NCBI GenBank assembly: GCA_946481105.1 | Contig: CAMLMM010000032.1 | Coordinates: 1-21,858, forward strand | Source: an uncultured Alphaproteobacteria bacterium | GTDB taxonomy: Bacteria > Pseudomonadota > Alphaproteobacteria > Micavibrionales > Micavibrionaceae | Direction of reading: 5' to 3' | DNA: 21,858 bases | In this document: positions 7,968 through 14,434 of the stretch, piece after piece | Position numbering within the stretch: position 1 is the first letter of the stretch | Layout: every line of letters begins with the position of its first letter | Notes under the pieces: generated by a model | The model's input: the letters and a program-made list of their open reading frames with translations, nothing else | Told to the model about the DNA's origin: nothing | Databases searched by the model: none | Translations under genes and position numbers: made by a program

Positions 7968-8955
7968 GTTTCATCCCACTGGTTATTCCGCTCGCCCATC
8001 TCTTGATGAACGACGGTAAGGCACTTTCTTTGTCCTTACGGCCTTTTTCCTTGGCGTAACGACTCTCGATATAATCGTACAACGCCGCCGGAACGTCAAC
8101 CTGGCAGAATTTCTCCAGACCTTTAAAATCAGGCGCACTGTTCGCTTCGCACACGCGGTACCCGTCATCCGTATACAGCAGATCGATCCCCGCTACATCC
8201 AGACCCAGTGCCGTGCAGGTATCCAGTGCAATCTTGCTAAGTTCCGGCGTCACCTGGACCGGTTGGCCCACGCCGCCCCGGGTGATATTGGATTTAAAGC
8301 TGCCATCCGTTGATTTGCGCTCCATACAAGCCAGCACCTTGCCGCCCACGCAGAACGCGCGGATATCGCGGCCACGGCTGGTGGCGATAAATTCCTGGAA
8401 AATAACCGGGGTATCGTTGATGCCCTGATGTACCAGAATTTCGCTGAGGTCACGGAGCGTATCGGGTGTTTCGCTCAGGAATACGCCACCACCCTGTGTT
8501 CCCTTCAGGGTTTTGACGATAACCGGGTACCCGATTTGCTGGTTGATAAATTCACTATCGACCGGGCATTTAGCAAAGACTGTTTTCGGAATAGGAATTC
8601 CGGCTTCGGCCAGCACCTGCATCGTGTACATCTTATCGCTAGCGCGTTCAATAGCCCGCGCCCCGTTCACCACCGTTACCCCATTACGGCGCATATGCCG
8701 GATGATCGAAATGCTCAGATAGGTAGATGCCGCACCCATACGCGACATAATGACATCGGGACGCTCCTGTCCACGGTTATTGATAAAAACATTTTCCTCA
8801 TTATTTTTTCCGCCAACGGTAATTTTAACATCACCCGGCGAGAGAACCTGCACGTCATGCCCGTGTGCAATACCCACATCAAGTAAGCGGCGTATTTCAT
8901 ACGTGCCCGGCACGTCGCCTTCGATATCGCCTTCCCAGATGTACCAGATTTTCAT
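7957..8955 (-). CDS. RimK-family ATP-grasp alpha-L-glutamate ligase-like protein
   Basis: This 332-residue ATP-grasp protein is related to RimK, which adds glutamate to ribosomal protein S6, and to cofactor glutamate ligases. Visible elements are the pre-ATP-grasp region (1-105), K148 with the flexible loop KGTQGGGV (151-158), RDIRAF (196-201), and the Mg-binding end VCEANSAPDFKGLE (268-281). The acceptor is not determinable. About 30 C-terminal residues are lysine-rich. The frame extends upstream to 9030, but the ATG at 8955 begins a standard RimK-like N-terminus (MKIWYIWEGD) and has GGAAGGG 9 nt before it. The gene overlaps the gamma-CA gene by 11 bp, so the two are probably made together. 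Confidence 0.85.
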   Translation of the reverse strand: MKIWYIWEGDIEGDVPGTYEIRRLLDVGIAHGHDVQVLSPGDVKITVGGKNNEENVFINNRGQERPDVIMSRMGAASTYLSISIIRHMRRNGVTVVNGARAIERASDKMYTMQVLAEAGIPIPKTVFAKCPVDSEFINQQIGYPVIVKTLKGTQGGGVFLSETPDTLRDLSEILVHQGINDTPVIFQEFIATSRGRDIRAFCVGGKVLACMERKSTDGSFKSNITRGGVGQPVQVTPELSKIALDTCTALGLDVAGIDLLYTDDGYRVCEANSAPDFKGLEKFCQVDVPAALYDYIESRYAKEKGRKDKESALPSFIKRWASGITSGMKRAA

Positions 8956-8985
8956 GATGTCTACCCTTCCGTTGACTACACAAAC

Positions 8986-9020
8986 GTAAGGGCAAAAAAC
9001 ATTGAAGTTTTCGCCCTTAC
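8986..9020 (-). terminator. Hairpin between the fadN-type gene and the rimK-like gene
   Basis: GTAAGGGC (8986-8993) pairs perfectly with GCCCTTAC (9013-9020). After one mismatch the stem continues as AAAA/TTTT (8995-8998 with 9008-9011), leaving a 9-nt loop. It lies 50 bp past the fadN-type stop and 30 bp before the rimK-like start. Only GTTTGTGT follows on the minus strand, so a weak terminator is the first guess. A cis-regulatory leader hairpin is the alternative. Confidence 0.5.
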
Positions 9021-9070
9021 ATAAGACCAACTATTGGGAGAGATTTAAGTTCCTTAATAAGAAAATTGCC

Positions 9071-11446
9071 CTAATTTCTCAATGGTTTACCGGTATCCAG
9101 CATATGCTCGATCCGGGCCAGAGTTTCGGGACGGCGCGCCAGTTTCATAAACTCGTCACGTTCCAGTTTCAGGATATCGTCTTCTTTCATCGGCGTTGTC
9201 CAGTCACCTTTATCGCCACCGGAAAGCACACGCGCCAGCGCCGCGCAGACATCAACATCATACGGTGATGCCTTGCCTGATTTGCGCAGATCAGAAACCG
9301 CGAGATCCAGCGCCATTTTGCCTGATGGCCCTGGCAGGCGTATATCGTCACGCGCCACGGGCGGCTGATATCCCTCAACCATCTCCAACGCTTTTTTCTT
9401 GGCGTCAAATAACAGGCGGTTACGGTTCATCGTCACACCATCCGTCTTGCGGAAGTAGCCGATATCTTTGGCATCCGCCGCCGATTTGGCGACCTTGGCC
9501 GTACCGATTGTCTCGAACGCCTGACGCACCGCGCCCATCGGCGTATTGCTTGGCGCAAACCAAAGTTTTTTGCCGCCGGTTGCTCTTTCACTGGCCGCCT
9601 TCTCAGCGTCCATATAGCGGAGTATCATTTCCTTACACCCGCCCCAACCCGGCACGAAACCGACGCCAACCTCAACGAGGCCGCAATAGGTTTCGGCATC
9701 CGCCTGCACATGGTCAGAATGGAGAAGGATTTCCATGCCGCCACCAAGAGCGAGGCCGCTTGGCGCGGCGACAACCGGGAACGGCGCGAATTTAAGCGAT
9801 TTATAGGCACGCTGCCCGCCCGCAACCAGTTCTTCGATCTGAGGCCACAAGGCCACATTCGCCGCGAACAAGGCAAGACCAAGATTGGCCCCCGCCGAGA
9901 AGACTGAGCCTTCGTTATAGACGACCAGCGCCTTGAACTGCTTGCCCGGTCCGGTAATTTTGACCGCCTGTTCGATGGCCGCGAATACCTGGTCATCCAG
10001 CGCGTTCATCTTGGCGGTGAATTCGAGGCACAACACGCCATCACCTACATCCCACAATGACGCAGACGCGGTTTTATGCACGGGTTTGGAATTCAGCTTG
10101 ATATCTTTCAGCAGCAGCACGCCCTCGGCGCGGACGATTTCATGATACTGCGCGTCTGTGCCAAAGAAGAACTGCTTGCCGTTTTCGATTTTATAGAAGG
10201 TACCCGAACCAACCTGTTCAACCAGTTTTGGGACAGGCTTGCCCATTTTTTTCAATTCTGATGCGAACCAGGCAGGACCGAGTTCATCGATCATTTCAAA
10301 CGGGCCGCGCTTCCAGTTATACCCGAGGCGCATTGCTTCATCGACATCTGCGACGCTGTCCGCAATTTCCGGCACCAGTGACGCCGCATAAGCGAGCGTC
10401 TGCATCAATACATCATAGGCGTAACGGCCACCCGCATCATCAGCGGTGACCACAGCGCGTAATCCCTGCTTCCCGGCATCGACCGAGGCCAGACCCGACA
10501 CTTTATCGGCCAGTTTATAATCGGATTCCGCGAAACCATCGGCGTTGATTTTCAATGCCTGTTTCTTGCGGTTATCATCGAGGCGGTAGAACCCACCTTT
10601 GCCCTTACGCCCGGCATAACCGGCGGCAATCATGGCATGCACGAATGGGAAATCTTTATAAATCGCGCGGTATTCATCCTTGTCCGGCAGCGTGGATAGC
10701 ATCGATGCCGCAAGTTTCGGCATCAGGTCAACACCGACCAGATCGATCAAACCGAAAATACCTGTCTTCGGAATGCCAACCGGTTTCGACATCACCGCAT
10801 CGGCAACTTCGATGGATACGCCCTGCGCGACAGCGGCGTTCACGCCTGCCTGCATCCAGAACACGCCAAGACGGTTAGCGATAAAGCCCGGCGTGTCATG
10901 GCAAACCACAACACCCTTGCCCAGTTTCACGTCACAGAAATCGGCGACTTCCTTGGCAATATCCTTGCGCGTCTTCGGGCTGGTCACGAGTTCCAGCAGT
11001 TTCATATAGCGCGGCGGATTGAAGAAGTGGGTAATCAAAAAATCTTTGGCAAAGTCATCGCCAAATGGTTCGGCCAGATTATGCAGCGGAATGGTCGAGG
11101 TATTCGACGAGATAATCGAACCTTTCTTGCGCACCTTGTTCAGCTTTTCATAGGTAGCATGCTTCACTTTCAAATCTTCGAGCACGACTTCGATAATCCA
11201 GTCGACATCGGCCAGCAGGTCGAGATTATCATCCAGATTGCCAGTGGTAATCAGATTGGCATTTTTCGGATGCATGAACGGCGCCGGGTCGGTCTTCAGC
11301 ATCTTTTCAACGGCGGATTTCGCCAGGTCTTTGTCCGGCAGCTTAATATCCATCAGTACAACAGGGATACCGGCATTCGCCACCTGTGCGGCAATCCCCG
11401 ATCCCATAACTCCTGATCCAATCACGGCAACTTTATTGATGGCCAT
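9071..11446 (-). CDS. Bifunctional 3-hydroxyacyl-CoA dehydrogenase / enoyl-CoA hydratase (FadN/FadB type)
   Basis: It carries out hydration and NAD-dependent oxidation in beta-oxidation. At 791 residues the domain order is dehydrogenase first, hydratase last, as in Bacillus FadN and opposite to E. coli FadB. The NAD loop is IGSGVMGSGIAAQ (9-21). Dehydrogenase residues S114, N115, H140 (THFFNPPRYMK), E152 and N191 are visible. A second dehydrogenase C-terminal domain spans roughly 340-430. The crotonase domain (about 455-680) has SVFSAGANLGL and both catalytic glutamates, E572 (GGGMEI) and E592 (LVEVGVGFVPGWGG). The ATG directly follows the TAA of the small upstream gene (TAAATG), with AAGGTGA inside that gene as ribosome-binding site. 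Confidence 0.94.
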   Translation of the reverse strand: MAINKVAVIGSGVMGSGIAAQVANAGIPVVLMDIKLPDKDLAKSAVEKMLKTDPAPFMHPKNANLITTGNLDDNLDLLADVDWIIEVVLEDLKVKHATYEKLNKVRKKGSIISSNTSTIPLHNLAEPFGDDFAKDFLITHFFNPPRYMKLLELVTSPKTRKDIAKEVADFCDVKLGKGVVVCHDTPGFIANRLGVFWMQAGVNAAVAQGVSIEVADAVMSKPVGIPKTGIFGLIDLVGVDLMPKLAASMLSTLPDKDEYRAIYKDFPFVHAMIAAGYAGRKGKGGFYRLDDNRKKQALKINADGFAESDYKLADKVSGLASVDAGKQGLRAVVTADDAGGRYAYDVLMQTLAYAASLVPEIADSVADVDEAMRLGYNWKRGPFEMIDELGPAWFASELKKMGKPVPKLVEQVGSGTFYKIENGKQFFFGTDAQYHEIVRAEGVLLLKDIKLNSKPVHKTASASLWDVGDGVLCLEFTAKMNALDDQVFAAIEQAVKITGPGKQFKALVVYNEGSVFSAGANLGLALFAANVALWPQIEELVAGGQRAYKSLKFAPFPVVAAPSGLALGGGMEILLHSDHVQADAETYCGLVEVGVGFVPGWGGCKEMILRYMDAEKAASERATGGKKLWFAPSNTPMGAVRQAFETIGTAKVAKSAADAKDIGYFRKTDGVTMNRNRLLFDAKKKALEMVEGYQPPVARDDIRLPGPSGKMALDLAVSDLRKSGKASPYDVDVCAALARVLSGGDKGDWTTPMKEDDILKLERDEFMKLARRPETLARIEHMLDTGKPLRN

Positions 11447-11710
11447 TTAGTTCACCTTTCCAGCAAGGTTGTGTTTCTGCAGCCACGCCTGTTTTATTTT
11501 CGGCAATGACAGGGTGGAAAGAAGGTAACCACCCACGGGAATAAGCGCATTCAACCACGGCAGGTTTGCACTCAGAGCCGACATATAAAGGCCTGCGACC
11601 AGATATGTCACAAGGGCAATTGATGCGCGGCGTGTCTTGGATGTTTCCCAGGCTTTATCAGCCTCAACCCGTGCATTGCGTTCCTGAATCAGGCGAAGGG
11701 CTTCATCCAT
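11447..11710 (-). CDS. Small membrane protein in the beta-oxidation operon, function unknown
   Basis: This 87-residue protein is not recognised. Residues 1-28 are charged and probably helical (many E, R, K). Two hydrophobic segments follow, about 30-48 (ASIALVTYLVAGLYMSALS) and 52-68 (WLNALIPVGGYLLSTLS), and the C-terminus is basic. This suggests a two-helix inner-membrane hairpin with a cytoplasmic N-terminus. It starts 5 bp after the fadA stop and ends immediately before the fadN-type start codon, so it is real and translationally coupled to both. It might anchor or tune the fatty-acid enzymes at the membrane, but that is inference from position only. Confidence 0.8.
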   Translation of the reverse strand: MDEALRLIQERNARVEADKAWETSKTRRASIALVTYLVAGLYMSALSANLPWLNALIPVGGYLLSTLSLPKIKQAWLQKHNLAGKVN

Positions 11711-11715
11711 GACAA

Positions 11716-12843
11716 CTAAACCTTCTCAAGAATAATAGCCGTACCCTGACCGCCGCCGATACACATCGTGGCCAGACCGTATTTTTTATTTTCACGTTGC
11801 AGCAGTGTTGCCAGTTTCCCGGTGATACGCGCGCCCGAGGCACCCAACGGGTGACCCAGCGCAATCGCGCCGCCATCCAGATTGACTTTGTTTACATCGG
11901 CACCGAGTTCTTTGAGCACCGAAAGTGACTGCGCCGCAAAAGCCTCATTCAGTTCGATGATGTCCATATCATTGAGTGAGAGGCCCGCGCGCTGCAAGGC
12001 TTTCTGCGTTGCTGGAACAGGGCCAATCCCCATGATTTCAGCAGCGCATCCCGCTACCGCCACGGATCTAATCCGGGCAAGAATTGGCAGGTTATTTTTC
12101 TTCGCATAATCTTCGGTCGCAATCAGCACAGCCGACGCGCCATCGGTCAGCGGCGATGCCGTCCCGGCGGTCACCGTGCCCTTTTCATCAAAGGCCAGTT
12201 TCAAACCCGCGAGTGTTTCGAGTGTCGTATCGGGGCGAATACATCCGTCTTCCAATACGCCATTCACCGCTACGATTTCATTGCTGAATTTGCCAGCCGC
12301 AGCAGCGGCAGCAGCTTTCTGTTGAGATTCCAGTGCGAATTTTTCCTGATCAGCGCGGCTGATGCCATATTTCTTCGCGAGGTTTTCAGCCGTCTCACCC
12401 ATGCCCATATAAGCCTGCGGATAAGACTGCCCCAGCGCCGGGTTGGGCATCGGGTTAAAACCACCCATCGGAATGCGTGTCATCGATTCAACACCCGCGC
12501 AGATGAATACCTCACCCGCCCCCATCTGGGCATATCCGGCCGCCATCTGGATGGTCGTCATGGATGATCCGCAGAAACGGTTGACGGTTGCACCAGCGAC
12601 ACTCGCCGGCAACCCGATAATCTGGCCGACAATTTTGGCAATATTGAAACCCTGTTCCGCTTCGGGAAAAGCGCACCCCATCAGCAGATCTTCGATATGC
12701 GATGTATTCACACCTGTTTCCGTCAGAAGGGCCTTAATGACCGTGGCAGCCATATCGTCCGGCCGTGTTTTTGCCAGGGCGCCTTTATTGGCGAAAGTGA
12801 AGGGAGAACGTTTATAGCCACAAATTACGACTGAAGTTTGCAT
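11716..12843 (-). CDS. fadA: Acetyl-CoA C-acyltransferase (3-ketoacyl-CoA thiolase)
   Basis: The enzyme cleaves 3-ketoacyl-CoA with CoA, the last step of beta-oxidation. The 375-residue protein carries all thiolase signatures: acyl-accepting C91 in NRFCGSSM, NEAFA at 299-303, H331 in GHPLGASGAR, and the C-terminal base C361 in CIGGGQGTA. It could in principle run in the condensing direction, but its partnership with the dehydrogenase/hydratase favours degradation. It is the first gene of a three-gene unit. GAGGA lies 6 nt before the ATG, which supports this start. An A/T-rich inverted repeat sits 59 bp upstream. Confidence 0.95.
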   Translation of the reverse strand: MQTSVVICGYKRSPFTFANKGALAKTRPDDMAATVIKALLTETGVNTSHIEDLLMGCAFPEAEQGFNIAKIVGQIIGLPASVAGATVNRFCGSSMTTIQMAAGYAQMGAGEVFICAGVESMTRIPMGGFNPMPNPALGQSYPQAYMGMGETAENLAKKYGISRADQEKFALESQQKAAAAAAAGKFSNEIVAVNGVLEDGCIRPDTTLETLAGLKLAFDEKGTVTAGTASPLTDGASAVLIATEDYAKKNNLPILARIRSVAVAGCAAEIMGIGPVPATQKALQRAGLSLNDMDIIELNEAFAAQSLSVLKELGADVNKVNLDGGAIALGHPLGASGARITGKLATLLQRENKKYGLATMCIGGGQGTAIILEKV

Positions 12844-12901
12844 AAGATTCCTCTGGGTGTCCGATAGGGTACGGAAGGGTCATAGACCACTCTATCATAT
12901 A

Positions 12902-12919
12902 GAATATTAACAAATATTC
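12902..12919. promoter_or_regulatory. Inverted repeat upstream of the fadA operon
   Basis: GAATATT (12902-12908) and AATATTC (12913-12919) form a perfect 7-bp inverted repeat with a 4-nt spacer. It is 59 bp upstream of fadA and 132 bp upstream of the divergent FYDLN_acid gene. It overlaps the most promoter-like A/T-rich stretch for fadA (TTGGCC, 16 bp, TATTCT on the minus strand). That position suits a repressor operator. The regulator is not in the window. Confidence 0.4.
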
Positions 12920-13050
12920 ATAGGCCAAGGGCCAACCGCCCTGAAACCTTGCTGCGTCGCAAAAGTTCAGCAAAAACCTTTGACACTGCTGCAAAATTGG
13001 TGCAATCAGGCCCTTACATTTTATCTATACGACCCTGTTTGGAGGATACC

Positions 13051-13464
13051 TTGCCAAAAGAAGCTACCGTTGATGATCCACGCGGATTGAAACGCATCTG
13101 TATGAGCTGCGGCACACGCTTTTTCGACCTGAACAAGCGCCCGATCATCTGCCCGTCCTGTGAAACTGAATTCACAGGTGAAGTAAAAATCAAATCGCGC
13201 CGCGGCCGCATTGCGTCTGACGACACGACCGCCGAAGGTCAGGTATCCGAGGAGACGGAGAACGAAGAAGAAGATGAGGAATCTGTCGAGGACGAAGAGG
13301 CCGAGACAGTCAGCCTAGAAGACGTCGAAGAAATGGATGACGACGACGATGATTCCGACAAGCTTGACGATGACGACCTCTCCGATGATCTGGACGATGA
13401 TCTGGAAGACCTTGACGATGACGACGACGAAGACCTGGACGTCGACGTTGATGAGGAAAAATAG
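13051..13464 (+). CDS. TIGR02300 / FYDLN_acid family zinc-ribbon protein with acidic tail
   Basis: This 137-residue protein has a small zinc-ribbon head: KRICMSCGTRFFDLNKRP and IICPSC provide C17, C20, C34 and C37. FFDLN matches the family's defining FYDLN motif. From about residue 57 onward it is dominated by Asp and Glu, with runs of four to six Asp, and is probably disordered. The family is largely alphaproteobacterial and has no established function; a nucleic-acid- or ribosome-related role is only a guess. The start is TTG at 13051, chosen because GGAGG lies 5 nt before it and the conserved head begins there, although the frame is open further upstream. prmA follows after 5 bp. Confidence 0.88.
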   Translation: MPKEATVDDPRGLKRICMSCGTRFFDLNKRPIICPSCETEFTGEVKIKSRRGRIASDDTTAEGQVSEETENEEEDEESVEDEEAETVSLEDVEEMDDDDDDSDKLDDDDLSDDLDDDLEDLDDDDDEDLDVDVDEEK

Positions 13465-13469
13465 AAGCC

Positions 13470-14369
13470 ATGACGGACGCACCGCATCTGCAGTCTGTCA
13501 CGCTTCAGCTTCCGGCATCGCTGCCTGAACCCAACCTGTTTAACGTGGCTGCCCTTATGGAAGAGGCAGCCACGTCTGTTTCCTGGGAAAAGAATAAATC
13601 CGGCTGGGAAATCCAGTGGGTTTTTCCTGCCCCGGCCCCAGTCAAACAGCTGGCCCGTGATATCAAGGCTCTGATTAAAACCGTAAAGGAATCAGATTTA
13701 ACCTGCGTTGATGTGCCTGATATTAACTGGCTGGAGGAATCTTACCGCCAGTTCCCGCCATTCAAGGTGGGGCCTTTCTTTATTTTCGGCAGTCATTATG
13801 ACGGCAAGACACCCAAAGATTTTATTCCGCTGCAAATCGATGCTGCGACCGCTTTTGGATCGGGTGAGCACGGTACTACACGGGGCTGCCTGCAAGCACT
13901 GGCCAAATTAAAAGAAGACGGCTTTCGTCCGAAAAACATTCTCGATATGGGCGCCGGATCCGGCATTCTGGCGATCGCCGCCTATAAACTCTGGAAAAAA
14001 CCCACACTGGCAATCGATATCGACCGCGAAGCCACACGCATGGCCTGCCATCACCGCAAAATTAATCAGGTTTCTTCGGATGAAAAAGGTATGCGCTGCG
14101 CCACGGGCGATGGTTTTGCCGCACCGCAGGTCGGCATGCGCAAAGGCCCATCTTTCGACCTGATTATAGCCAACATTCTCGCCGGCCCGCTGGTCGATAT
14201 GGCCCCCCAACTTGCTGCTTGTCTGAAACCAGGCGGAAAAGTTGTATTGTCGGGACTTTTGATTGAACAGGAATCTGCTATACTGTCCGCCTACCGCGCC
14301 TGCGGGCTGGGCACGCCGCGCCGTATCACTCATGGGGAGTGGCGGACCCTAACCCTCACGAAAATCTAA
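13470..14369 (+). CDS. prmA: Ribosomal protein L11 methyltransferase
   Basis: PrmA transfers methyl groups from S-adenosylmethionine to lysines and the N-terminus of ribosomal protein L11. The 299-residue protein has an N-terminal substrate-recognition domain (1-110). A Rossmann methyltransferase domain follows, with DAATAFGSGEHGTT (124-137), the SAM loop ILDMGAGSGILAIA (157-170), D183/D185 after the second strand, and IIANILAGPL (232-241). All match the PrmA family. GAGGAAAAA lies within the end of the preceding gene, and the 5-bp gap suggests coupled expression with the FYDLN_acid protein. Confidence 0.95.
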   Translation: MTDAPHLQSVTLQLPASLPEPNLFNVAALMEEAATSVSWEKNKSGWEIQWVFPAPAPVKQLARDIKALIKTVKESDLTCVDVPDINWLEESYRQFPPFKVGPFFIFGSHYDGKTPKDFIPLQIDAATAFGSGEHGTTRGCLQALAKLKEDGFRPKNILDMGAGSGILAIAAYKLWKKPTLAIDIDREATRMACHHRKINQVSSDEKGMRCATGDGFAAPQVGMRKGPSFDLIIANILAGPLVDMAPQLAACLKPGGKVVLSGLLIEQESAILSAYRACGLGTPRRITHGEWRTLTLTKI

Positions 14370-14434
14370 TTTTTCGCGCGATCACTGCGTATCTGCTTAC
14401 TGCATGCTTTCTAGCAACGAAAGATGATCCGATT

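Noticed and set aside
8956..9030. An N-terminal extension of the rimK-like protein to 9030.
   Set aside because: It would run through the intergenic hairpin, and the ATG at 8955 has a strong ribosome-binding site and a family-typical N-terminus.
12980..12985. A perfect TTGACA upstream of the FYDLN_acid gene as a sigma-70 promoter.
   Set aside because: No acceptable -10 box lies 15-19 bp downstream; the best candidates match only one to four bases, so I did not list it as a promoter.
13239..13487. A serine-rich reading frame on the minus strand.
   Set aside because: It is the antisense image of the Asp/Glu codon run in the FYDLN_acid gene and has no ribosome-binding site.
14339..14434. The hybrid kinase starting at the GTG at 14339.
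   Set aside because: It would place the start inside prmA with no spaced ribosome-binding site and add a 32-residue tail without family features; it is kept only as an alternative.
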